Source: Clostridia bacterium
GTDB lineage: Bacteria; Bacillota; Clostridia; Christensenellales; Aristaeellaceae
DNA: 64,000 nucleotides
Direction of reading: 5' to 3'
Assembly: GCA_017429695.1 (NCBI GenBank)
Contig: JAFROK010000041.1
Location: 26,364-90,363 of the forward strand
Shown: positions 55,295 to 64,000 of the stretch, piece after piece
Layout: every line of letters starts with the position of its first letter
Numbering within the stretch: the first letter of the stretch is position 1
Program-made: the position numbers and the translations under genes
Notes under the pieces: model-generated
What the model was told of the DNA's origin: nothing
Databases searched by the model: none
The model's input: only the letters and a program-made list of their open reading frames with translations

Positions 55295-55828
55295 TTACAT
55301 CGTCGTGAAAACGGATTTGTTCTTCGTGAAATAGTCCACGGCGGAAAGCAGCGTCATCGCCACCACGATTACCGTCATCGCAATCATATACCAGGTTTCA
55401 AACACATGCATGTTCAGCATGATGCAGGCAATGATCAGGATCATCTGGCAGGTGGTTTTGATTTTGCCGAACATGCTGGCGGCAATCACCTTGCCCTGGC
55501 CGACAGCCACCATCCGCAGCCCGTCCACCGCCAGTTCCCGGCTGAGGATCACGATAATGATCCAGGCTTCCATCTGCCGGCGGTGCAGGAGCATGATCAG
55601 CGTGGTCAGCACCAGAAGTTTGTCCGCCACGGGATCAATAAACTTCCCGAAGTCCGTCACCAGGTTATGCTTGCGGGCAATATGGCCGTCCAGGTAGTCC
55701 GTAATCGACGCGATCATGAACAGGATCCCCGCGGCGATCCGGCAGCCGTCGTTTTCCAGGTACAGCAGCACCACGATCACCGGGATGCACATGACCCGCA
55801 TGATGCTCAGTTTGTTCGGCAGATTCAC
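55295..55828 (-). CDS. pgsA: CDP-diacylglycerol-glycerol-3-phosphate 3-phosphatidyltransferase
   Basis: Membrane enzyme for phosphatidylglycerol synthesis. 177 residues, about five membrane helices. The CDP-alcohol phosphotransferase motif D-x2-D-G-x2-A-R-x8-G-x3-D-x3-D is complete (TDYLDGHIARKHN then DFGKFIDPVADK). It overlaps the rimO stop by 4 nt, the common rimO-pgsA pairing. Confidence 0.95.
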   Translation of the reverse strand: MNLPNKLSIMRVMCIPVIVVLLYLENDGCRIAAGILFMIASITDYLDGHIARKHNLVTDFGKFIDPVADKLLVLTTLIMLLHRRQMEAWIIIVILSRELAVDGLRMVAVGQGKVIAASMFGKIKTTCQMILIIACIMLNMHVFETWYMIAMTVIVVAMTLLSAVDYFTKNKSVFTTM

Positions 55829-57148
55829 AGCATTTTCCCCCTCAGGTCATAGGCATCCGCCCGGGTAATCTCCACCGGGATAAACTGCCCGGCTTCCGGC
55901 GGCGTCTGTCCGCAGTCCACGATAATTTCCCCGTCCGTTTCCGGCGCTTCCCGGCTGCTGCGGCCCAGGCAGGTCCCGTCGTTTCCGGTATCGGTCACCA
56001 GCACCTGTTCCACCATGCCGACGCGCTCCCGGTTCCGCTTCAGGGAAATTCCCTGCTGCAGCGTCATCAGGCGGTCATAGCGTTCCTGTTTGATTTCATC
56101 CGGCACCTGGTCCGGCATATCAGCAGCCGGTGTGCCTTCCTCCGGTGAGAACATGAACGCGCCCAGCCGGTCAAACTCCGTTTCTTCCACAAAGTCCAGC
56201 AGTTCTTTAAACTGGTCTTCCGTCTCCCCCGGGAAACCGACGATCAGGCTGGTCCGGAGCGTCAGGCCCCGCTCCCGCGCGCCGCGGACGCAGCGGAGGA
56301 TATCCTCCCTTGTTCCGCGCCGGCGCATACTTTTCAGTAAGGCAGCATTGATATGCTGCAGCGGAATATCCAGGTACGGGCAGATGTTTTCGGTTTCCGC
56401 CAGCACGTCCAGCAGTTCGTCGCTGGTTTCATCCGGATAGCAGTAGAGCACCCGGAGCCAGTCCACGCCGTCGATTCCGGCGGCTTTTTTCATCAGCGCC
56501 GGCAGGGCGGAATGGCGCTGCCAGTCCGTTCCGTACCGGGTGGTATCCTGGGCCACCAGGATATGCTCCCGGACGCCGCCGGATGCCAGCTGCCGGATTT
56601 CATTCAGGATATCCTCTTCCTTCCGGCTGCGGTACGGTCCGCGGATCAGCGGAATCGCGCAGAAGGCGCAGCGGTTGGAGCAGCCCTCCCCGATCCGCAC
56701 ATAGGCGGAATAGAACGGGGTGGTCAGCACGCGGCTGTGCTCCAGGTAGGAATGATCGTCCTGGCAGCGGCTGATCCGCTTTCCGGCCAGGGCGGTATCG
56801 ATCGCGTCCGGCAGGGTGGCATACTGGTTCACGCCCAGCAGCAGGTCGATCTCCGGCATCTCCTTCAGCAGGTCCTTTTCATACCGCTGGGCCAGGCAGC
56901 CGGTGACTACCAGCAGTTTGCACCGGCCGGATTTTTTATATTCCGCCATTTCCAGAATCGTATTGATGGATTCTTCCTTCGCGGAATCAATGAATCCGCA
57001 GGTATTGACCATCAGGATGTCCGCTTCGGCCGGGTCCGGAGTGAACACATATCCCCGGTCCTTCAGCAGGCCCAGCGCCGTTTCGGTATCTACCCGGTTT
57101 TTGTTGCAGCCCAGCGAAACCACGCCCACAGAAAAAGCCGTAAGGCAT
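55825..57148 (-). CDS. rimO: Ribosomal protein S12 methylthiotransferase, apparent 1-nt indel at N-terminus
   Basis: Radical SAM enzyme that adds a methylthio group to an aspartate of ribosomal protein S12. It has an UPF0004 domain (VSLGCNKNRVDTE), the radical SAM motif EGCSNRCAFCAIP, and a C-terminal TRAM domain; ~434 residues. The coding frame opens only with a GTG at 57129 that lacks a ribosome site. A good site (GGGAGGAGGA) and ATG at 57148 are one frame off. Removing one T from the T5 tract at 57132-57136 joins them (MPYGFSVGVVSLG). A sequencing error or a real frameshift is possible. Confidence 0.9.
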
Positions 57149-57216
57149 TCCTCCTCCCTGGTTGTTCCGTATCAGACGAAAGCCAGTATACCATGAATCC
57201 GCTTTTTTGAAAAGAA

Positions 57217-57246
57217 TGGACAGAAAAGAGTTGTTTCTTATATAAT
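57217..57246 (+). promoter_or_regulatory. polA promoter
   Basis: TGGACA (57217-57222), 18-bp spacer, TATAAT (57241-57246). Confidence 0.6.
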
Positions 57247-57292
57247 AAATACAAATGTCAAAGAATCCGGGAAACGGAAAGGAAGCGCCGAT

Positions 57293-59893
57293 ATGAAGGA
57301 TATCTTTCTGATTGTGGACGGAAACAGCCTGGTTCACAGGGCATTCCACGCCCTGCCCCTGATGGACGCGGACGGCGTGTATACCAACGCGGTGTACGGT
57401 TTCCTCAGCATGCTGCTGAAGGTGATCCGGGAAGAAAACGCCCAGTACCTGGCGGTCTGCTTTGATGAGCACGGGCCTACCTTCCGCCACACGGTGTATA
57501 CAGAATACAAAGCCGGACGGGCGGCCACCCCGCCGGAGCTGAGACAGCAGTTCGGCACGATGTACACCCTGCTGGATGACATGGGTATCCACCGGTTCTC
57601 CCTCCAGGGCTGGGAGGCGGACGACCTGCTGGGCACACTGAGCCTGCAGGCCGCGGAGCAGGGCGTGACGCCGCTGCTGCTGACCGGGGACCGGGACGCC
57701 CTGCAGCTGGTGGGCGGCGGAACGGAGCTGATGTTCACCCGGAAAGGCATTTCCGAAACCATCCGGTTCACGCCGGAAAAGGTCTATGAGGAATACGGAT
57801 TCACGCCGGCCCAGGTGACGGACTGGAAAGGCCTGGCGGGCGATTCCAGCGACAATATTCCCGGCGTGCCCGGCGTGGGCGACAAGACGGCGGTCAAACT
57901 GCTGCAGGAATACGGCACGCTGGAAAACGTGCTGGACAACGCCGGAAACATCAAAGGCAAGCTGGGCGAAAAGCTGGCCACCTGGGCGGACCAGGCGCGG
58001 TTTTCCAAACAGCTGGCTACCATCCGGCGGGACGCGCCGGTGGACTTTAAGCTTTCAGCCTGCGCCTTGCCGGATCTGAAGCAGGGCATTCCCGCCCTGA
58101 AAAAACTGAAGCTCTTCAGTATTATCAAGCGGATTGAAGGCGGCGGGGATGAGGCAAAGCCGGCATCCGCCGCGCAGGCAGCGGCCGGGGAAATCACCCG
58201 GCCGGACATGAAGCTGCTTTCCTTCCGGGAGGCGGACGTGCTGCAGACGCCGGACGAACTGGCCAAATGGCTGAAGGACGCGGAAACGGAAGACGGCGAA
58301 CTGTGCCTGTGGATGGATGAGACGGCGGTGATGCTGGCCAAGGAAAGCGGAAAGCGCGCGGCGGTCACGCTGGGGGGCGACCTGCTGAATCCCGGCATGG
58401 ATCCGCTGGAGGTGCTGGGCCTGCTGGCGGAAGCAATACGGAAGGGCGACGCCGTGGTGCACGACGGGAAAGCCTGGCTGAAGCGGCTGGACCGGGCGGG
58501 ACTGGCGCTGCCGGAAACCTTCGGCTGGGATACAATGCTGGCGGCCTACCTGCTGAATCCCCAGGAGAAGAGCTACCGCCTGAAGGCGCTGTGCCCGGAC
58601 CTGCCGGACGACGCGGCGACGCTGTGCTCCCTGGCGGTATGGCAGAAGGCGCAGATTGCCTCGGACGGCATGATGTCCCTGATGAAGGACGTGGAAATGC
58701 CGCTGAGTTTTGTGCTGTTCCGGATGGAAAAGGCGGGATTCTCCGTGGATACGGAATTTCTGCGGGAACTGGGCAAAAAATACGCGGCGGAAATTGATCA
58801 GCGCAGGAACGAAGTGATCGCGGCCTCCGGCGGCGAAACCTTCAACCTGAACAGTCCGCAGCAGCTGGGCGACGTGCTGTTTGAAAAAATGAAACTCCCC
58901 CACGGGAAAAAGACCAGCAAGGGGTATTCCACATCGGCGGAAGTGCTGGAGGGCCTGCGCTTTGACGCACCGGAGGTCATCGAGCCCCTGCTGCGCTACC
59001 GGCAGCTGGCCAAGCTGAACGGTACCTATGTGGAAGGCCTGCTGCCGCTGGTGGACGGAAACGGCCGGGTGCATTCTACCTTTGATCAGACGGCCACTGC
59101 CACCGGGCGGCTGTCCTCCTCCGAGCCGAACCTGCAGAACATTCCCGTCCGCACGGAGGAAGGAAAGGAAATCCGGCAGGCGTTCCTGCCGAAGGCAGGC
59201 TGGATCCTGCTGGACGCGGACTACAGCCAGATCGAGCTGCGGCTGATGGCGCATTTTTCCGGGGACGAGGCGCTGCTGGATGCTTTCCGGAACGGCGAGG
59301 ATATCCATACCCGCACGGCGTCGGAGATTTTCGACGTGCCGAAGGACTGGGTCACGCCGGAACTGCGCAGCCGGGCCAAGGCGGTGAACTTCGGCCTGAT
59401 CTACGGCATCAGCGGGTTCGGCCTGAGCCGGAATACCGGCGTCAGCCGCCGGGAGGCCGCGGAGTTTATCGAAAAATATTTCCGGAAGTATCCGGGCGTC
59501 AAACGGTTCATGGATGAGTTTGCGGCGGAAGGAATCAAAAACGGCTATGCGAAAACGCTGCTGGGCCGGCGGCGTTACCTGCCGGAACTGCAGAGCACGA
59601 AGGCGCCGGTGCGGGAGTTCGGCAAGCGCGCGGCGATGAACACGCCGGTGCAGGGCACTGCGGCGGATATCATCAAGCTGGCCATGGTCCGGGTGGACCG
59701 GATGCTCCGGGAGGCGGGCATGCAGAGCCGGCTGATCCTGCAGGTGCATGACGAACTGCTGCTGGAGTGTCCGCCGGAGGAAGCGGAAAAAGCCGCGGAT
59801 ATTCTGCGGGAAGCCATGGAAGGCGCCATGCAGCTGAATGTCCCCCTCGTCGCCGAAGTCCACCAGGGCGTCAACTGGGCCGAGGCGAAGTAG
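57293..59893 (+). CDS. polA: DNA polymerase I
   Basis: 866 residues. A 5' nuclease domain covers residues 1-280 (DGNSLVHRAFHALP, GWEADDLLGTL, GVPGVGDKTAVKLL). The 3'-5' exonuclease-like domain (~300-470) has lost the D-x-E motif (WMDETAVML), so proofreading is probably absent, as in several Gram-positive PolA proteins. The polymerase domain is intact: motif A LDADYSQIELRLMAHFSGD, O-helix RAKAVNFGLIYGIS, motif C LQVHDELLLE. The start follows GGAAAGGAAG. Confidence 0.97.
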   Translation: MKDIFLIVDGNSLVHRAFHALPLMDADGVYTNAVYGFLSMLLKVIREENAQYLAVCFDEHGPTFRHTVYTEYKAGRAATPPELRQQFGTMYTLLDDMGIHRFSLQGWEADDLLGTLSLQAAEQGVTPLLLTGDRDALQLVGGGTELMFTRKGISETIRFTPEKVYEEYGFTPAQVTDWKGLAGDSSDNIPGVPGVGDKTAVKLLQEYGTLENVLDNAGNIKGKLGEKLATWADQARFSKQLATIRRDAPVDFKLSACALPDLKQGIPALKKLKLFSIIKRIEGGGDEAKPASAAQAAAGEITRPDMKLLSFREADVLQTPDELAKWLKDAETEDGELCLWMDETAVMLAKESGKRAAVTLGGDLLNPGMDPLEVLGLLAEAIRKGDAVVHDGKAWLKRLDRAGLALPETFGWDTMLAAYLLNPQEKSYRLKALCPDLPDDAATLCSLAVWQKAQIASDGMMSLMKDVEMPLSFVLFRMEKAGFSVDTEFLRELGKKYAAEIDQRRNEVIAASGGETFNLNSPQQLGDVLFEKMKLPHGKKTSKGYSTSAEVLEGLRFDAPEVIEPLLRYRQLAKLNGTYVEGLLPLVDGNGRVHSTFDQTATATGRLSSSEPNLQNIPVRTEEGKEIRQAFLPKAGWILLDADYSQIELRLMAHFSGDEALLDAFRNGEDIHTRTASEIFDVPKDWVTPELRSRAKAVNFGLIYGISGFGLSRNTGVSRREAAEFIEKYFRKYPGVKRFMDEFAAEGIKNGYAKTLLGRRRYLPELQSTKAPVREFGKRAAMNTPVQGTAADIIKLAMVRVDRMLREAGMQSRLILQVHDELLLECPPEEAEKAADILREAMEGAMQLNVPLVAEVHQGVNWAEAK

Positions 59894-59970
59894 GTGTCAG
59901 GTGACAGGTCTCAGGTGTCAGGAGAATGGCAGCCCGCAAGAACGGTCATCCTGAGCGCAGCGAAGGATCT
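59892..59970. repeat. CAGGTGT-type repeat and dispersed element copy
   Basis: CAGGTGT/CAGGTCT units right after the polA stop (59892-59922), then ATCCTGAGCGCAGCGAAGG within 59945-59970. Confidence 0.75.
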
Positions 59971-59977
59971 CCTTCGT

Positions 59978-60006
59978 TTGACTTTTCTCTGATTCGGTGA
60001 TACATT
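59978..60006 (+). promoter_or_regulatory. Promoter of the DAK-like/XRE-S24 pair
   Basis: TTGACT (59978-59983), 17-bp spacer, TACATT (60001-60006), 43 nt before the gene. Confidence 0.5.
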
Positions 60007-60048
60007 ATGTCCGTTTTGTATTGTATTGTAACGGGAGGGACGTAAGAC

Positions 60049-60300
60049 ATGCTGGAATTTAAATTCGACACACAGCTGCTGATTGAAGGCAAGGACCTGG
60101 ATGAGGACGCCATCAACGATTATTTCACCAACAACTTCAAAGGCGACTGCCTGCTGGCCGTCGGCGATGACGAACTGATCAAGATCCACTATCATACCAA
60201 CGAGCCCTGGAAGGTGCTGGAATACTGCGCTTCCCTGGGAGAGATCTACGACGTGGTTGTGGAAAACATGGAACGCCAGGAACAGGGACTGAAAGGTTAA
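60049..60300 (+). CDS. Stand-alone FakA/DAK-like domain
   Basis: An 83-residue protein. The segment GDCLLAVGDDELIKIHYHTNEPWKVLEY matches part of the FakA (YloV) fatty-acid-kinase family and DAK phosphatase-like domains, where it forms a small alpha/beta domain after the kinase part. Here it stands alone, with no kinase or DegV partner nearby. The start follows GGGAGGGA. It is 1 nt from the downstream regulator and probably cotranscribed, which suggests a sensing or adaptor job (inference). Confidence 0.75.
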   Translation: MLEFKFDTQLLIEGKDLDEDAINDYFTNNFKGDCLLAVGDDELIKIHYHTNEPWKVLEYCASLGEIYDVVVENMERQEQGLKG

Positions 60301-60301
60301 T

Positions 60302-61027
60302 ATGAGCAGACTGGGAGACCTGATCCGCACCGAGCGGATCCGGCAGAAGCTGACCACCAAGCAGGTGGCCAAAAAATGCGGCGTCAGCGAAAGCTACCTG
60401 GCGGCGGTGGAGGCCGGCACCCGGATCATCGCGGACGACCAGGCCCGGCGGATATTGAAAACCATCGGCCTCAAACAGCAGAACGAGGCGGAATTCACGC
60501 TGGACGATATCGCCGTGACGGTGGACCTGGCGCAGGTGCAGCCCCGCCTGGCGGAAGCTGTGAAAAAACTGCCGAAAAAGGAGGAAGCCGAACTGGCAGC
60601 CTCCACGGATGACGAAGGCGTTGCCGGCAGCGTCTGGCTGGACGCGTTGCAGAGCGTGCTCAAGCGGGTGCCGGTGATGAACGCGGTCATGAAACCCGTA
60701 TCCTACCGGCTGGTGCCGGTGGAAAACGGGCGGATCGAAGGCGCGAATCCGGACAAGGTATTCTTCTATCTGGCGCCGGATGATAGCATGCGCGGCTTCC
60801 GGATCCACAAGGGCGACATCGTGCTGACCGTTCCGGCCCAGAGCCCGGTGGACGGCGCGGTGATGCTGATGAACTACAAGGAGCACCGGTATCTCCGGAA
60901 GATCAAAATCCTGGATGATCGGAATGTGCTGCTCCAGGCTTACGACCGGGCGTACGAAGCGGAAACCGTGCCGATCAGCGATATCGGCTTCCTGGCCCGC
61001 TGCGTGCAGGTCATCTTTGAACTGTAA
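60302..61027 (+). CDS. XRE-family regulator with S24/LexA-like domain
   Basis: A 241-residue protein. The N-terminal helix-turn-helix is near residues 15-50 (TTKQVAKKCGVSESYLAAVE). After a linker the C-terminal domain has a LexA/S24 fold: APDDSMRGFRIHKGDIVL holds the nucleophile Ser. The catalytic Lys of VKR-type motifs seems replaced by Arg (HRYLRKIKI), so self-cleavage is doubtful. It may bind a ligand or signal instead. Cotranscribed with the DAK-like gene. Confidence 0.8.
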   Translation: MSRLGDLIRTERIRQKLTTKQVAKKCGVSESYLAAVEAGTRIIADDQARRILKTIGLKQQNEAEFTLDDIAVTVDLAQVQPRLAEAVKKLPKKEEAELAASTDDEGVAGSVWLDALQSVLKRVPVMNAVMKPVSYRLVPVENGRIEGANPDKVFFYLAPDDSMRGFRIHKGDIVLTVPAQSPVDGAVMLMNYKEHRYLRKIKILDDRNVLLQAYDRAYEAETVPISDIGFLARCVQVIFEL

Positions 61028-61030
61028 TTT

Positions 61031-61064
61031 AAACCCCTTCAGTTGATTTGAGCTGAAGGGGTTT
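61031..61064 (+). terminator. Terminator after the XRE-S24 gene
   Basis: AAACCCCTTCAG, loop, CTGAAGGGGTTT. The T-run is short. Confidence 0.7.
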
Positions 61065-61113
61065 CGTGTATCTATGTCTCTTTTTCCGGATTATATGGGT
61101 TTCGATCTGCTTC

Positions 61114-61261
61114 GACCCCAATCGGGCCGAAGGGGTTCAGGGGCCCAGGCCACAGTGCGGCCTGCGTTGGATTCGATCGGAAAGCCCCATGGTTATATCA
61201 TCTTTAATTTCATATGATTTCGATTATCATTCGGATTGACCCCAATCGGGCCGAAGGGGTT
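61114..61261. repeat. Pair of direct repeats before the DUF1015 stop
   Basis: A 24-bp unit beginning GACCCCAATCGGGCCGAAGG is repeated at 61114-61137 and 61238-61261, each followed further on by GATCGGAAAGCCCC. Each unit also contains a CCCC...GGGG palindrome. Confidence 0.7.
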
Positions 61262-61288
61262 TAAGGGGGCGATCGGAAAGCCCCCTTA

Positions 61289-62545
61289 TTAAATCCGCTT
61301 TGCTTCCATATAATACCGCTTTTCGTCGGCTTCCCCCATCGAGAACGTTTTCCTCGGCAGCACGCCGAGCTTTTTCACATCCTCAAAGAACGTATGCTTG
61401 TCAATCTCCGGCAGCAGGAATCCCATGCATCCCTTGCCCCCGGCCAGCGTCCGCAGGGACTGCTCCCCATGGATATAATCAATCTCCACATTCGGATGCT
61501 TCGCCAGGTATTCATCCAGGAACAGCTGCACCGTTTCACAGGGAATATCGCCTTCCGGATTTCCGATGACCACCGGCTCCTCTCCTTCCGGGGAAACCAC
61601 GGTGAACCGGTGCCCTTCGCCGGATTCCGACAGCGTCATGCCGCGGACGGAGGCGTACTTCCGCCAGGCGTCCATCACTTCGCCGTGCTGCACGCCGGTG
61701 AGCACCCGGTGAATTGGCTCAAACAGCAGGGCGTTGTCGTGAATATTCACGATTTCGCACAGCGCAAACCGGGCGGGATGCGTTTCCCGTTCCGCCTCCG
61801 GCATGGTATCCCGGATTTCGTTCCAGTAGGCCTTGGCGGTGGCGAGGCTGTGGTTGCCGTCGCCGACAGCCAGCAGCAGCGGATCATTCCCCAGCCGGTC
61901 CAGCAGCGCGTTCAGGCTCTTTTCCACATGGCCGAGGTTTTCCTCCCCTTCCACGGCCCAGCCGGCCAGGTGGCCGCCGTTCATCATCAGGTCAAAGTCA
62001 TACAGCTTCCTCAGGGAATCCTTCTTCGCCTGCAGCGGCTCCAGCACGGTCCGTTCCGGATCGTCGATCAGAATCATGATATGGGTCAGTTCCACCGGCG
62101 CGCCGCGGCGGATTACCAGCCGCGGGGGCAGTCGGGAGGCAATGGTCTGTTCGGTGGGCCGGATCAGCGGCAGGGAGCCTTTTTCAAAAGAATACTGCTC
62201 CAGGTCCACGGCGCATACCAGGCCCAGCCGCTTTCCGGCGGGCACCGTGCGCTCGCACAGTACGAATCCGGGATTCACCGCCGGCACCAGCATGCCCTTG
62301 CGAAGATATTCCGCCATGGCGGCATGGATTTCCGGAATCCGCTGCTCGCTGTGCTTCAGGTCGTATTCCGGCAGGATCAGCCGCAGCGCGGACGGCGCAT
62401 CTCCTGCAGTTTCATACGCCTTCAGCCAGTATTCCGGCTCGGAGGTGTACTGGTCGCAGGCGACGCAGGCCCAGGTTTCCGGTTTCACATCCGGCGCGGG
62501 CAGCAGGATTTCCGCCGGCCGGATTCCGATTTTTTCAAAAGACAC
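61289..62545 (-). CDS. DUF1015 family protein
   Basis: A 418-residue protein with the conserved DUF1015 features ACVACDQYTSEPEYW near residue 27, LAVGDGNHSLATAKAYW near 230 and the C-terminal LPEIDKHTFFEDVKKLGVLPRKTFSMGEA. The family is a widespread, conserved cytoplasmic protein with no proven activity; in some genomes it sits beside amino-acid metabolism genes. It is complete and isolated, with GGGGGAATG before the start. Confidence 0.9.
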   Translation of the reverse strand: MSFEKIGIRPAEILLPAPDVKPETWACVACDQYTSEPEYWLKAYETAGDAPSALRLILPEYDLKHSEQRIPEIHAAMAEYLRKGMLVPAVNPGFVLCERTVPAGKRLGLVCAVDLEQYSFEKGSLPLIRPTEQTIASRLPPRLVIRRGAPVELTHIMILIDDPERTVLEPLQAKKDSLRKLYDFDLMMNGGHLAGWAVEGEENLGHVEKSLNALLDRLGNDPLLLAVGDGNHSLATAKAYWNEIRDTMPEAERETHPARFALCEIVNIHDNALLFEPIHRVLTGVQHGEVMDAWRKYASVRGMTLSESGEGHRFTVVSPEGEEPVVIGNPEGDIPCETVQLFLDEYLAKHPNVEIDYIHGEQSLRTLAGGKGCMGFLLPEIDKHTFFEDVKKLGVLPRKTFSMGEADEKRYYMEAKRI

Positions 62546-62619
62546 AGGTCATTCCCCCTTCTGCAGTAGCATACCATATATATGAGGAAGGCGCACCGGT
62601 TTTTCCCGGGAAAACAGCA

Positions 62620-63999
62620 TCAGAACATCTTCCGGGAAAGCAGCGCCACGTTTTCAACGCCATCTTGATTGTCCAAACTCAATTCGTCTTTCCCGTCAAT
62701 GATCGGAAGCCGGAATTTGATTGACTTCAACCATTGCCCATTAGGTTGCGGAGTTTCATGAATATGTATTTCCGCAATCAGTGCTTGAAGCACTTCCTGG
62801 CGTTCTTTATCGGTCAATACAGCATAAAGCTTTTCAAATTGAGAAAGAATCCGATAGATGTTATCCGCGCGGACTTTATCTTCCTCAATGGCTTTCTTTT
62901 TTGCCCTTGCATCAATCAGTTCCGATTCAGCCTGCTCAATTTTATCATACATATGGTATAAACGTTCATCAAGATCGGCTTTGATCTGGACATAGTGCTT
63001 GTCATCGGGATCAAGATTGTCAATTTCGTCGATCAGGTTTGCCTTTGTCAGATGATATTGACGAAGGTGCTTTTCGTGCGTGATGATTTCCTGTTCAAGC
63101 ACAGAAGTATCCACTTTCATGGCTATTTTTTGCTGCATCAGTTCTGAAAATCTGGGATTGCTGACCAGTTTGATGATGATTTCATTGATGGCATGATCCA
63201 TCAGTTTTTCAGGAACCTGTTTTTTATATTCACATTTATGGCCGCGATCCATGCGGCGATGCTTGCAACCGTAATAGTAAAACGGATTATTTAAAGTGCC
63301 GTCCTTTTTCCGTTTCGTGGATTTATTTCCATACATGGCAGCGCCACATACAGGGCAGCGAATCAAAGTAGTCAGAAGATGGACATGAGTATTAGGAGTA
63401 GGATTAACTTTCTCGTATTTCTTAGCCTGGGCGGTCAGCTTAACCTGAGCGGCTTGCCATAGTTCTTCTGAAACTATACCCTCATGCAGGCCATCCACCA
63501 GGAGATAATCGTCGCTCCAAACAATCTGGTATTCATTCCTTGTTCCGTAAACCTTTTCTGTTTTTCTTCTTCCGTAAGCAATTTTGCCACAGTAGACAGG
63601 ATTCCGCAGAATTTGGCGGATCAGATTTGCATTGAATAAAGTGGAAGTTCCGTTATCGCGTTGTATTTTACGGATGCCATGATTCTCAAGATAACGGGAT
63701 AGTCCATTTGATCCGATTTCAGAATTGACATATCGATCATAAATGATTCGGATTGCTTCGGCTTCAGCTTCGTTGATTTCTAATTTTCCATCTTTTAGTG
63801 AGTACCCATATGGAGCAAAACCGCCATTCCAACGGCCTTCACGGGCTTTTTGAATACGGCCTTCCATCGTTTGGATACGTATATTTTCTCTTTCGATTTC
63901 CGCTACAGCGGAAAGGACGGAGATCATAAGCTTTCCAGCGTCTTTGGAGGAATCGATACCGTCCTCTACACAGATCAGGTTGACATCATAATCCTGCAT
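62620..63999 (-). CDS. Large serine recombinase, N-terminus beyond window
   Basis: C-terminal ~459 residues of a resolvase-type integrase. The end of the catalytic domain (EIERENIRIQTMEGRIQKAREG) is visible. The recombinase domain follows (GGFAPYGYSLKDG, ILRNPVYCGK), then a zinc ribbon (CPVCGAAMYGN ... HKCEY) and a coiled coil. The catalytic Ser lies beyond the window edge. It is AT-rich compared with the neighbouring DUF1015 gene. Such enzymes lie at the end of prophages or integrative elements, so an attachment site probably lies near 62546-62620. Confidence 0.92.
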   Translation of the reverse strand: MQDYDVNLICVEDGIDSSKDAGKLMISVLSAVAEIERENIRIQTMEGRIQKAREGRWNGGFAPYGYSLKDGKLEINEAEAEAIRIIYDRYVNSEIGSNGLSRYLENHGIRKIQRDNGTSTLFNANLIRQILRNPVYCGKIAYGRRKTEKVYGTRNEYQIVWSDDYLLVDGLHEGIVSEELWQAAQVKLTAQAKKYEKVNPTPNTHVHLLTTLIRCPVCGAAMYGNKSTKRKKDGTLNNPFYYYGCKHRRMDRGHKCEYKKQVPEKLMDHAINEIIIKLVSNPRFSELMQQKIAMKVDTSVLEQEIITHEKHLRQYHLTKANLIDEIDNLDPDDKHYVQIKADLDERLYHMYDKIEQAESELIDARAKKKAIEEDKVRADNIYRILSQFEKLYAVLTDKERQEVLQALIAEIHIHETPQPNGQWLKSIKFRLPIIDGKDELSLDNQDGVENVALLSRKMF

Positions 64000-64000
64000 A

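Noticed and set aside
54949-57292. Search for dnaA next to the candidate origin
   Set aside because: pgsA, rimO and polA fill the region and no AAA+ DnaA-like protein is encoded in the window.

Overview
The window reads as a chromosomal segment of a Clostridia-type Firmicute: Shine-Dalgarno sequences of AGGAGG type, many promoters with a 17-bp spacer, ribonuclease Y, RadA, a YacL-like PIN-TRAM protein, AddA, a consensus Firmicutes-type parS, and dnaN-recF gene order. Core genes are GC-rich. The first ~9 kb is visibly more AT-rich and looks acquired. A gut or rumen lineage is plausible but is inference only. No rRNA, tRNA or CRISPR array was recognised.

Layout. 1-9.2 kb (minus strand): a sugar-phosphate transferase running off the left edge, then a defence-type cluster with an OLD-family ATPase/TOPRIM gene, a zeta-type toxin with a small upstream partner, an AbiLi/RloA-like ATPase, and broken remains of an RloB/AbiLii gene and of another AAA ATPase. 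After these come a DUF2188 gene, a superoxide reductase, an unknown low-complexity protein and a KAP-type NTPase. 9.2-16.4 kb: dapA, two Wzz-like polysaccharide co-polymerase proteins with rfbB, and a REP-associated Y1 transposase surrounded by its palindromes. 16.4-20.7 kb: a three-gene cluster (AAA ATPase, small fragment, nucleotidyltransferase), asnS, and a Phd/PIN toxin-antitoxin pair. 20.8-21.1 kb: a strong promoter driving a highly structured, terminator-ended RNA of unknown type just before rny. 22.5-31.8 kb: envelope genes (repeat-rich secreted protein, secreted protein, zinc-ribbon/TPR membrane protein, acyltransferase 3, AraC regulator, GT2). 31.8-47.5 kb: leuS, an XRE regulator, a five-SH3 secreted protein, radA, yacL-like, a heterodimeric ABC exporter, gap and a FucI/AraA-like isomerase.

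47.7-57.1 kb looks like the replication-origin neighbourhood. dnaN, recF and addA run leftward from an intergenic region holding an AT-rich stretch and several DnaA-box-like nonamers. Two perfect parS sites lie in and next to addA, and a second cluster of closely spaced DnaA boxes sits at 48.83 kb. dnaA itself is not in the window. pgsA, rimO (with an apparent 1-nt indel at its start) and divergent polA follow. The right end carries a stand-alone FakA/DAK-like domain gene, an XRE-S24 regulator, a DUF1015 gene and the C-terminal part of a large serine recombinase that probably marks the edge of an integrated element.

Themes worth attention are the candidate origin without dnaA, the unidentified RNA before rny, the REP/transposase pair, and a defence region in which several genes show frameshifts, internal deletions or late nonsense codons.
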